Source: Parvibaculum sp039973015
GTDB lineage: Bacteria; Pseudomonadota; Alphaproteobacteria; Parvibaculales; Parvibaculaceae
DNA length: 64,000 nt
Direction: 5' to 3'
Assembly (NCBI RefSeq): GCF_039973015.1
Contig: NZ_JBDWLT010000010.1
Span: 496,001 to 560,000, forward strand
Position numbers and translations under genes: made by a program. A model generated the notes under the pieces. It was not told the DNA's origin. It did no database searches and saw only the letters and a list, made by a program, of their open reading frames with translations. Of the stretch, positions 1-8,050 are shown piece after piece; the first letter of the stretch is position 1, and each line of letters starts with the position of its first letter.

Positions 1-1876
1 TCTGGGCAATGAGATCTTTGGGAACGTCATTGCGGCCTGATGAGCCACTGCCGAGACCGGGGCCCGTCCGGGTAAAGACGGTTGCAACGCCGTCCGTATC
101 GAGCACGATCTGCTCCACGTCACGCGCCAGCGTCAACGTGTCTTGGGCGGAAAGGTTGCCGCGCGCGCTGACGAGTACGATGGCGCGTTCCGGTTCGGTG
201 TTCACGAAGAACTCGACGCCGTTATTGAACGTTGAGAACAGAACAATGGTGGTGACAAGTACACCCCCCGTCACGGCCAGCACACGCCCGGGATACCTGA
301 TCAAGCGGTCGAGGAATCGCACGTAGGAGCCGGTGAGCCCGGACAGCGAACGAATGTCGCCGGTCTCGGCACCGGCTAACTGCTTCAAGACCTCATTGTT
401 CTCGGTTTCCGCCTTGCCAAAGATCGTACCCATCGCGGGCACGAAGATCAGGGCTGTCAGTAGCGAGGCGGAAAGCACCACAATCAATGTGATCGGGAGA
501 TAACTCATGAACTTGCCACTTACGCCGGGCCACAGCAGCATGGGTAGAAAAGCTGCAAGGGTTGTCGCAGTGGATGAGGCAACTGGCCAGAACATGCGCT
601 TGGAGGCAAGTGTGTAGGCTTCGCGTCTGTCGAGTCCCTCCGACATCTTCCGGTCGGCATATTCCACAACGACGATGGCACCATCGACCAGCATGCCTAC
701 GGCGAGCAGCATACCGAACATCACCATCATGTTGATGGTGTAGCCGGCGGAAGCGAGGAAGAAGAAACCGATCATGAAGGAAGTCGGGATGGCAATGCCG
801 ACCAGCATGGCTGAACGAAGGCCGAGCGCGGCAACGACGACGATCATGACGAGAACGATCGCTGCCATGATGGATGATTGCAGCGAGCCGAGAGAGCGGA
901 AAATCCAGTCGGAAGCATCAAGCGTGAAATTCACATGGATGGCCTCCGGCCAGTCTTCTGTGAACTCCGACACGACCTGCCGGACCTGCGTGTTGTTGTT
1001 GATGATATTCGTGCCAATGCGCTTCGTGATTTCAATGGCAATGGCTTGATGCCCGTTGAAACGGGCATAACCGTCTGCATCCTTGAAGGTGCGGCGAATG
1101 TCGGCGATATCGGAAAGCGTGACGACACCTTCCCCGGAGACCTTCACGGGCAGGTTGAGAACGTCTTCGCGGTCCTCGAAGAGCCCGGGCACCTTGACCG
1201 AGAACCGGCCCTGACCGGTATCGATATTGCCTGCCGCGATCAGGCGGTTGTTCTGCTGAACGACGTTGATCAGTTCGCTCTGCGAAACATTGTAGGATTC
1301 GAGCTTCGCCGGGTCGATCACGACTTCCAGAAGTTCATCGCGGTGGCCCACAAGCTCCGCCTGGAGAACGGTCGGAACACCTTCGATCTCGTCCTTAAGC
1401 CGCCGAGCGGCGTTGTAAAGCGTTCGCTCCGGGACTTCGCCGGATAACGTGACGATGAGAACAGGGAACAGAGCTGCGTTGAACTCCCGGACGATGGGTT
1501 CTTCCGTGTCGCCCGGAAGTTTTGCGCGAGCAAGGTCGACCTTTTCGCGCACGTCTTGCAGTGCGGCGTCCTTGTCAAAATTCACGTCGAACTCGAGCAG
1601 GATACCGGCATGACCTTGAGAAGCGATTGCCGTGATGTCTTCGAGCCCTTCAAGCGAGCGAAGTTCCGTCTCCATCGGACGAATGAGCAACCGCTCGGCA
1701 TCCTCCGGGGAGATGCCCTGATGAATGATCGAGACATAGAAGATCGGAATCGGAATATCCGGGTCGGCTTCCTTCGGGATCGAGATGAAGGAAATGATGC
1801 CGGCCGCGACCAGCAACACCATTGACGTCAGGACGGTGCGCGAATGTCCGAGAGCGGCTTCGATAAAGGAGTTCAC
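1..1876 (-). CDS. RND efflux transporter, inner-membrane subunit (3' end beyond window)
   Basis: Encodes the first ~625 residues of an AcrB/MexB-type RND pump (family usually ~1040 aa); the rest lies outside the window. The reading frame is open to base 1. Visible are the N-terminal membrane segment, the porter domain, the membrane motif VDGAIVVVEYADRK (about residue 398) and the start of the second periplasmic half after a membrane helix. AcrB has two adjacent Asp here (VDD); this protein has VDG, as in a subgroup of RND pumps. The GTG start at 1876 overlaps the stop of the upstream adaptor gene (GTGA), implying translational coupling. It forms an operon with the adaptor and a PadR regulator. 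Substrate unknown. Confidence 0.93.
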   Translation of the reverse strand, partial: MNSFIEAALGHSRTVLTSMVLLVAAGIISFISIPKEADPDIPIPIFYVSIIHQGISPEDAERLLIRPMETELRSLEGLEDITAIASQGHAGILLEFDVNFDKDAALQDVREKVDLARAKLPGDTEEPIVREFNAALFPVLIVTLSGEVPERTLYNAARRLKDEIEGVPTVLQAELVGHRDELLEVVIDPAKLESYNVSQSELINVVQQNNRLIAAGNIDTGQGRFSVKVPGLFEDREDVLNLPVKVSGEGVVTLSDIADIRRTFKDADGYARFNGHQAIAIEITKRIGTNIINNNTQVRQVVSEFTEDWPEAIHVNFTLDASDWIFRSLGSLQSSIMAAIVLVMIVVVAALGLRSAMLVGIAIPTSFMIGFFFLASAGYTINMMVMFGMLLAVGMLVDGAIVVVEYADRKMSEGLDRREAYTLASKRMFWPVASSTATTLAAFLPMLLWPGVSGKFMSYLPITLIVVLSASLLTALIFVPAMGTIFGKAETENNEVLKQLAGAETGDIRSLSGLTGSYVRFLDRLIRYPGRVLAVTGGVLVTTIVLFSTFNNGVEFFVNTEPERAIVLVSARGNLSAQDTLTLARDVEQIVLDTDGVATVFTRTGPGLGSGSSGRNDVPKDLIAQ

Positions 1877-3009
1877 AGCGTCGCTCCAACCTGGTTGCCG
1901 GTCACGGCCTCGACCTTCTGTCCTTCCTTGACGTAATCCTGTCCGACCGTGATCAACGTGATCTTCTCGGGTAGGCCGGTTACCCAAAGGCCATCCGGCG
2001 TATCGTCCACGAGGGTCACGCGCTTGAACTCGACTTGCTGGTTCGCATTGACCGTGCGTATGCCGATTACGCCATTGTCATCAAGGGTGATGACACCGCT
2101 CGGAATCCGGTGCGCCATGATTTCCTTGCCGGGAACGATAATTTCGGCGGTGACGCCCGAACGCATAGACAGGTCTTCGTTGGGGACTTCGAGTTCGACC
2201 CGGAAAGTACGGGTCGCGGGATCAGCGGTTTTCGCCACGAATCGGATGGTGCCTTCCGCCGTCTCGCCGGTGACGAGCCTTGCGTTGCCGACCTCGCCTA
2301 TCTGGAGCGAGGCAACACGGTCTTCCGCGACCTGACCCACGATGAGAAGGGGATTCAACTCGACCACAAGCCCGCAGGTGTCGCCCACGCGCATATAGTC
2401 GCCAACTTCCACGGGGCGGCTGTCGAAGACGCCGTCGAACGGCGCTTTGATCTTCGTTTGCCCCATTTCGACCTGCATCTGCTTCAGACGTGCCTGAGCG
2501 GCGTCAAAAGCTGCCTTTGACCCGGCGGCGACTGTGGGTGCGCGGTAGCCTTTTTCTGCGAGTTGCCGGGAGGCGTCATATTCGAGCTGCCGTTGTTTCA
2601 CCAGTGCCTGGGCTTCGGCAAGCTGCGCACCGCGGGCATTAGGAGCGAGTTCGCAAAGAACGTCGCCTTCGGAAACGCGTTCGCCTTTCTCGACCGGAAG
2701 CTTTGCCACCGTTCCTTGCGTTTCCGCACGGACCTCGACGGCGCGTTTGGCTTCGGTGCGCCCGCGAACAATGATGGAGCCGCGCCGCATGGTTGCGGTG
2801 GATTCGGCAACGCGAACACGCGCAGCTTCGGTGTTTGCGGCGTCCTGCTCGGCTGCTGTGAGGCTCGAGCCCGTATTCTCTTTCCCGCTGAAAATACCCG
2901 TCGCGAACCACAATGCGATCAGGACGGCAATGCCGATCGCTACGAAATGCGAGCGGTGAAGACGTCCGCTAGTTGTTTTTTCAACTTGTTCTTTGATCCG
3001 GTCAAACAT
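1873..3009 (-). CDS. RND pump periplasmic adaptor (membrane fusion protein, HlyD/AcrA family)
   Basis: A 378-aa adaptor linking the RND transporter to an outer-membrane channel. A cytoplasmic N-terminus is followed by a membrane anchor (about residues 24-42), a lipoyl-like half motif (ETQGTVAKLPVEKGERVSEG), a short coiled-coil hairpin, the second lipoyl half (IKAPFDGVFDSRPVEVGD), then beta-barrel and membrane-proximal domains. It is anchored by an uncleaved helix and has no lipobox. Its ATG overlaps the 3' end of padR by 8 bases and its stop overlaps the start of the RND gene, so all three are probably translated from one mRNA. No outer-membrane factor gene is seen nearby. Confidence 0.93.
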   Translation of the reverse strand: MFDRIKEQVEKTTSGRLHRSHFVAIGIAVLIALWFATGIFSGKENTGSSLTAAEQDAANTEAARVRVAESTATMRRGSIIVRGRTEAKRAVEVRAETQGTVAKLPVEKGERVSEGDVLCELAPNARGAQLAEAQALVKQRQLEYDASRQLAEKGYRAPTVAAGSKAAFDAAQARLKQMQVEMGQTKIKAPFDGVFDSRPVEVGDYMRVGDTCGLVVELNPLLIVGQVAEDRVASLQIGEVGNARLVTGETAEGTIRFVAKTADPATRTFRVELEVPNEDLSMRSGVTAEIIVPGKEIMAHRIPSGVITLDDNGVIGIRTVNANQQVEFKRVTLVDDTPDGLWVTGLPEKITLITVGQDYVKEGQKVEAVTGNQVGATL

Positions 3010-3535
3010 GCGCTTCTTCTTCGGTTGCGATCTCTTCGATCAGATGCCGTTTATTTTCGAGAAAGTCGATGGAGGCGGAATAGATCGCGTATCCATATTG
3101 CCGGGCGAAATCCATGCCGGGGGTATCTTCCGCGTCTGGTTGCGAAAGCTCGATGAGCTTTTCTTTCAGTGCTGCAAGCCGGTGGTCCATCATGGTGCGG
3201 ACGCGATTGCGCGGGAGAAGATGCGCAAAGAGCAGGGTAAAAAGAAACTCCGAGCGGAATTTGTCGTCGGCAATCGGCTGCTGTAGCGCCTCGCGGAGCT
3301 TCAACCGGCCTTTTTCTGTGAGGGAATAGATTTTCTTGTCCGGGCGGCGTTCTTGCGCTTCCGCCTTGCAGGTTACGAGCCCTTCTTCCGTCAGCCGCAT
3401 CAACGCCGGATAGATCGAGCCATAGCTCGCGTCAAGGAAATGGCTAAATGGCCCATCCTCAAACATCTTGTTGATTTCGTAGCCGGTGGCGTCGCCGAAA
3501 ACGAGCGCGCCGAGGCAGAGGGTCGTGACTTGCAT
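3002..3535 (-). CDS. PadR family transcriptional regulator of the RND operon
   Basis: A 177-aa protein with the PadR winged helix at residues 1-85 (hallmarks SYGSIYPALMRLTEEGLV and KKIYSLTEKGRLKLREAL) and a C-terminal dimerisation helix region typical of PadR subfamily 2 (Vir_act_alpha_C-like). A longer ORF reaches 3682, but ATG 3535 (MQVTTLCLGALVFGDATGY) starts exactly at the conserved N-terminus, and the extension would cross the palindromic operator at 3566-3595. It is the first gene of padR-MFP-RND. The inferred role is autorepression relieved by a pump substrate. Confidence 0.9.
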   Translation of the reverse strand: MQVTTLCLGALVFGDATGYEINKMFEDGPFSHFLDASYGSIYPALMRLTEEGLVTCKAEAQERRPDKKIYSLTEKGRLKLREALQQPIADDKFRSEFLFTLLFAHLLPRNRVRTMMDHRLAALKEKLIELSQPDAEDTPGMDFARQYGYAIYSASIDFLENKRHLIEEIATEEEAHV

Positions 3536-3565
3536 AGGGTAATTCCTGGCCGGCGGTCTGCCGGG

Positions 3566-3595
3566 TATATAGTGCCGATATATCGGCGCTATATA
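3566..3595. promoter_or_regulatory. Palindromic operator overlapping the padR promoter
   Basis: A 30-bp inverted repeat centred between 3580 and 3581; 14 of 15 arm positions pair (the only mismatch is 3573/3588). It lies 30 bp upstream of the padR ATG. On the minus strand a TATATA (3590-3595) sits 18 bp from a TTGGAT (3614-3619), so the palindrome covers a plausible -10. This fits PadR autorepression; binding is inferred. Confidence 0.75.
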
Positions 3596-3811
3596 TGTGA
3601 ACCACGGGTCAACATCCAAGACCGGCGGGCGGTATTTTCCTTGGGGAAACCGTATTTTTGTGCAGTGCGGCACAGAAGTCACACAGTCTTGGCGATGCAG
3701 GAAACCGCAAAAATAAACTCCATAATCCTTCTTCGGAAAAATTGGGATCGGCAGCGACCGTCATCAAGGGCGCTCGTATTCCTGTGCAAATTTTCCTTCA
3801 GATATGGCTTC

Positions 3812-5638
3812 TCAGGGAGCAAGGGCACTCAAAAGCAGGCGTCTGTAGAGCCGCTCTTTCAAGCAACAGGGATTTGAAAGCCCCATTCGTTCGAGGTGTC
3901 TCTGGGTGCTGGCGGATTCCGGCCCTCCACGAAGCATGAGCTTTGCCAGATCGCTTCTGGAAGCGTTGCTCAGCCGGGCGAGGGCGGGCATCAGTGCAAC
4001 TTCGGTTTCGGTAAAATCGCTACCGAAGGGGAAGAGCGGCAAGTGCCCTGCTTCCCGCGTCTCACTAAGCGCAGCTTCCAGGTGCGCGGGCGTATTGTGG
4101 CGCTGTCTTTCCGGGATTTCGTAATTGGCTGCGATCTTGCCGGACTTCTTCGCCTGTTCAAGCAGCTCCGCTTGAAAGCGGGAATCCGCGACGGAAAGCA
4201 TTTCGGCGACCACATCGCCATCTGTCTTTCCCCGCAGATCCGCAATGCCATATTCCGTCACCACGATGTCGCGCAGATGCCGCGGGATGGTGGTGTGGCC
4301 ATAGGAAAAGACGATGTTCGATACCGTCTCGCCTTTTTTGCTGCGCGTTGCGCGCACGGTGATGATCGAGCGCGCATCCTCGAGTGCAAAGGCCTGCGCG
4401 ACGAAATTATACTGACCGCCCACGCCGCTCACCACACGCCCGTCCTCCAACCCGTCGGATATGACGGCGCCTGTCAGCGTCGCCATCATCGCGGTATTGA
4501 CGAATCGTGCCTTCGTGCGTGCTGCGCGCTTGCGCTCTTCATCGCCATGCAGGTCGTTTACGAAAGAAACGGGCACCATCGAAATGCGGGCGCGCTCCTT
4601 TGGCGTCATCTCCCGCAAGCGCCGATAGAGCGATGTGGATCCAAGAAAGAAGCCGCCATGCACGAGTACACCGTCGACCTCGCGTTTCAGGACATCCGCC
4701 TCAATGAGGTCGATGAAGCACTCGACCAGCATTTCGCTGGCGCCATAGAGCCCTTCCTTGAAAGGTACTCGCTCCGGTCCCCGCACATTCAAAGTAGAGG
4801 CGATTGCCGCAAAGACTTCATTGTTCTGATGACGCAATACCAGCGCCTGTCCAATGGCGTCCCCGATCGAGCCTATGCCGATCTGGAGCGTTCCGCCATC
4901 GGGTACGAGGCTGGCGACATGAACCCCGATTGCATAGTCAGCCAGCGATACCGGCTCGCGTGGCGGAGCGAAGAGAGGAAACTGAAGCGCTTCGTTATCG
5001 AGAAGAAAGTCGAACTCGGTTGCCTCGACTTCCGCTTCGCCACCCATATAGGGCAGCGCCCGATTTGTCTCGCCAGCACAGATGAAATCGGCCCTCCCCT
5101 CGCGTCGGGCCTTCAACAAGTCGACTGTTATGTCGGGATTTGAACTCAGGCTGAAATGGTCGCGGGAAGCCGACGGCGCAACCAGCTGGCCCACGACATT
5201 GACATTTCTCTCCAGGACATAGCGCAGCGCATGGGTGTAGTTGGCGGAAATATAATTCTGCTGTTGCAGCGGCGAGTTGAGCCAACGCCCGGCCTGCATG
5301 AAGAATTCATTGACCTCGATATTGGGCGGCAGTGCACCGGCGTGGAGCGCCTTCGCATAGACAAGGTCAGGATAGCCCTTGAACAACCTTTCTAGTACGG
5401 GGCCCATGAAGCGCCGCTCCAGGTCGCTTGAAGGGCGCGGCACTTCCAGCGTCAGAGCGGTAAAAATTTGAAGGGAAATCGAGGGGTCATCAATGGCGCG
5501 GCGGACCAGCGCATTTGTCAGATGGTTCGGCTTGCCGAGACCGAGCGGCAAAGCTATGACGATCTTTTTGCCCACCCGTGAGATAACTGCATCCGCAAGG
5601 GCAGTGGCATCGTCAAAAGTCATGGGCGAGCTGGACAA
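3812..5638 (-). CDS. Acetyl-CoA hydrolase/transferase family protein
   Basis: A 608-aa CoA-transferase-fold protein. The N-terminal half resembles the acetyl-CoA hydrolase/4-hydroxybutyrate CoA-transferase N domain. The C-terminal half has the family signature (GVGGQYNFVAQAFAL, then VVTEYGIADLRGK). A stretch around GLYGASEMLVECF probably holds the catalytic Glu, but I cannot confirm it. It would move CoA between short acyl groups or hydrolyse acetyl-CoA in the cytoplasm. It is ~100 aa longer than typical family members; the extra length is mostly in the middle and at the C-terminus. It lies downstream of a FadE-like gene on the same strand, suggesting a link to beta-oxidation. The start could instead be the internal ATG at 5623. 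Confidence 0.85.
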   Translation of the reverse strand: MSSSPMTFDDATALADAVISRVGKKIVIALPLGLGKPNHLTNALVRRAIDDPSISLQIFTALTLEVPRPSSDLERRFMGPVLERLFKGYPDLVYAKALHAGALPPNIEVNEFFMQAGRWLNSPLQQQNYISANYTHALRYVLERNVNVVGQLVAPSASRDHFSLSSNPDITVDLLKARREGRADFICAGETNRALPYMGGEAEVEATEFDFLLDNEALQFPLFAPPREPVSLADYAIGVHVASLVPDGGTLQIGIGSIGDAIGQALVLRHQNNEVFAAIASTLNVRGPERVPFKEGLYGASEMLVECFIDLIEADVLKREVDGVLVHGGFFLGSTSLYRRLREMTPKERARISMVPVSFVNDLHGDEERKRAARTKARFVNTAMMATLTGAVISDGLEDGRVVSGVGGQYNFVAQAFALEDARSIITVRATRSKKGETVSNIVFSYGHTTIPRHLRDIVVTEYGIADLRGKTDGDVVAEMLSVADSRFQAELLEQAKKSGKIAANYEIPERQRHNTPAHLEAALSETREAGHLPLFPFGSDFTETEVALMPALARLSNASRSDLAKLMLRGGPESASTQRHLERMGLSNPCCLKERLYRRLLLSALAP

Positions 5639-5731
5639 GGCTTTTTCTTACCGGATTCTGGGGCTGCTCCGCTTTGCTCTTCAGTCTATCAGCCGCCTGT
5701 CCGGCTCGCACCCGCTTCCCCGCAGGCCGGA

Positions 5732-7993
5732 TCAGAAATTTGCCGTCTGCGCTTGCCCAGCCGCACGACCTCCCTGGGTACCGTGAAGCGCCAGCTCTTC
5801 CGGCGAGAAGTCGTCCACAGCTATAACCTCAGCCACGGCTTTCCGGTAGTCGGTAATCTTATGTGCATCTGCGGCGGTGATATCGCCACTGGCGACCGCA
5901 GCCTCCGGGTCCTCGATACGGGCCTTGTGCATGGCCTCTCGCGCTTTACTGGTGAGAACAGAAAGACTGAAAGCGCCTTCGAGTTTAGCCACTGCCCCGC
6001 CTTCCCGGCCCAGATGGAGCCCATCCGTCAGCCGGTCTCGGCTCGCGGATGGCGCCATGAGGATTTCGGCGCATTCCATGGTGATCTTGTCTTTCGGGCC
6101 ACGAGTGCGCGCACCGAAGGGCTGGATGATGACCTTGCAGAGGGCAGCAACAAGCCGGTTCGGCAGGTTTGCAAACAATTCGGCAAAGCGCTGATCTATG
6201 GTTGCGAGGCCTGCATCCATGCAATAGGCGAGAAGCGGCAGGTCTTCCTTCTGGCGACCTTCATCTTCCCAGCGCTTAAGTGCTGCGGAAAGGAAATAGA
6301 GTTCCGAGAGAATATCCCCCAGCCTGGCAGACAGCATTTCCTTGCGCTTCAGGGCGCCGCCGAGTGTCAGCAGTGCAAAATCGGATAGAAGGGCAAATCC
6401 CGCCGCGCGCCGGGAAAGTTGCCGATAGTAGCGGCTGGCCTTACCTGCCTTGGGTGAAGGAGAGATAAGCCCGCCTGACCAGTTGCGAATGAAGGCGCGT
6501 CCCGCTGTCTTCAGGCCGCGCCCCACATGCGCCCAGAAGGCCTCATCGAATTTTGCAAGCGCCTCCTCGCGATCATCCTCTTCCAGCGCTTCCATTTCCT
6601 TCAGCAAGTAAGGATGTGCGCGGATCGCGCCCTGCCCGAAAATAATGAGATTACGTGTGAGGATATTTGCGCCCTCGACCGTGATACCGACAGGCACGGC
6701 GCGGTAGAGATTGCCGAGATAATTGTTCGGTCCGTCGATGACCGCTTTGCCCGCATGAACATCCATTGCGTCATTCACGGCCTGACGCATCCGCTCGGTT
6801 GCATGAGCTTTCATGATGGCTGAAATAACGGCGAGCTTCCGCCCGCTGTCGAGCCCCGCACAAGTGAGCCGCCTCGCCGCATCGAGCTGATAAGCGGTGG
6901 CGGCGATCGCGCCCATGCGTTCCTGCACACCCTCGAACTTGCCAATGGAAATGCCGAACTGCTCGCGGATACGCGCATAGGCCCCGGTCGTCCGGGCAGA
7001 GAAAGCGGCAGCGGCCGCCGATAGGGAAGGCAGTGAAATGCCACGGCCCGCGGCAAGCGCCGACATCAGCATCTTCCAGCCTTTGCCGACCTGTGCTTCT
7101 CCGCCGATTACATGGTCGAGCGGGATGAAAACGTCTTCGCCCTTGGTCGGCCCGTTCTGGAACATCTGGAAAGAGGGAAGATGACGCCGTCCCGTGACGA
7201 CGCCGGGAAGATCCGTCGGCACGAGCGCGACGGTGATGCCGAGCTCATCCTCATCGCCAAGCAGGTGCTCCGGGTCTCGCAATTTGAACGCGAGGCCGAG
7301 AACCGTTGCCACTGGTGAGAGCGTGATGTAGCGCTTGTGCCAGTTGAGGCGGATGCCGAGAACCTCCTCGCCTTTCCATGTACCCCGGCAGATAACACCG
7401 GTATCGACCATGGAGGCGGCATCGGATCCTGCTTCCGGGCTCGTAAGGCCGAAGCAGGGGATTTCCTCGCCGCGGGCAAGCCGGGGTAGCCAGTATTCGC
7501 GCTGCTCGTCCGTCCCGAATTGCATCAGGAGTTCGCCGGGCCCGAGCGAGTTCGGCACCATGACGGTGACGGCTGCCGTCGCCGAGCAGCTGGAGATCTT
7601 GCGAATAACCTCGGAATGCGCGAAGGCCGAGAATTCCAGCCCGCCATATTTCTTCGGCACGATCATGCCGAAGAAGCGGTTCTGACGAATGAAATCCCAG
7701 ACTTCAGGAGAAAGATTTCCGTCTTCCCAGGTAATCTTCCAGTCGTCGAGCATGCTGCAAAGCTCTTCGACCGGGCCGTCCATGAAGGCCCGCTCTTCGG
7801 AAGTGAGCTCGGGTTTTGGTGTATTGAGCAGCACTTGCCAGTCGGGGTCGCCGGTGAAGAGGTTGGCCTCCCACCAGACATCGCCCGCTTCCAGCGCTTC
7901 CTGCTCCGTTGCCGACATTGTCGGAAGTGCGCGCTGAGCCCATCCGAAGATCGGCTTTGTCAGCCGTTTTTTGCGAATTTCCTGCCAATCCAT
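5732..7993 (-). CDS. fadE: FadE-type acyl-CoA dehydrogenase
   Basis: A 753-aa enzyme of the large FadE class (E. coli FadE 814 aa), catalysing the first FAD-dependent step of fatty acid beta-oxidation. The N-terminus carries the FadE hallmark TKPIFGWAQRALPTMS and EALEAGDVWWEA. It is followed by the acyl-CoA dehydrogenase N, middle (CFGLTSPEAGSDA) and C domains (FGISIGKFEGVQERMGAIA) and the FadE-specific C-terminal domain (DUF1974). I chose ATG 7993 (MDWQEIRKKR); an in-frame ATG ten codons upstream is possible but has no better ribosome site. It is 57 bp downstream of the RND gene and possibly cotranscribed with it. Confidence 0.92.
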   Translation of the reverse strand: MDWQEIRKKRLTKPIFGWAQRALPTMSATEQEALEAGDVWWEANLFTGDPDWQVLLNTPKPELTSEERAFMDGPVEELCSMLDDWKITWEDGNLSPEVWDFIRQNRFFGMIVPKKYGGLEFSAFAHSEVIRKISSCSATAAVTVMVPNSLGPGELLMQFGTDEQREYWLPRLARGEEIPCFGLTSPEAGSDAASMVDTGVICRGTWKGEEVLGIRLNWHKRYITLSPVATVLGLAFKLRDPEHLLGDEDELGITVALVPTDLPGVVTGRRHLPSFQMFQNGPTKGEDVFIPLDHVIGGEAQVGKGWKMLMSALAAGRGISLPSLSAAAAAFSARTTGAYARIREQFGISIGKFEGVQERMGAIAATAYQLDAARRLTCAGLDSGRKLAVISAIMKAHATERMRQAVNDAMDVHAGKAVIDGPNNYLGNLYRAVPVGITVEGANILTRNLIIFGQGAIRAHPYLLKEMEALEEDDREEALAKFDEAFWAHVGRGLKTAGRAFIRNWSGGLISPSPKAGKASRYYRQLSRRAAGFALLSDFALLTLGGALKRKEMLSARLGDILSELYFLSAALKRWEDEGRQKEDLPLLAYCMDAGLATIDQRFAELFANLPNRLVAALCKVIIQPFGARTRGPKDKITMECAEILMAPSASRDRLTDGLHLGREGGAVAKLEGAFSLSVLTSKAREAMHKARIEDPEAAVASGDITAADAHKITDYRKAVAEVIAVDDFSPEELALHGTQGGRAAGQAQTANF

Positions 7994-8050
7994 GTCTATT
8001 GATCTCGGCCGTGGAGAACGCAAGTCAAGACGTGCCCTGGGAATTTCTTT

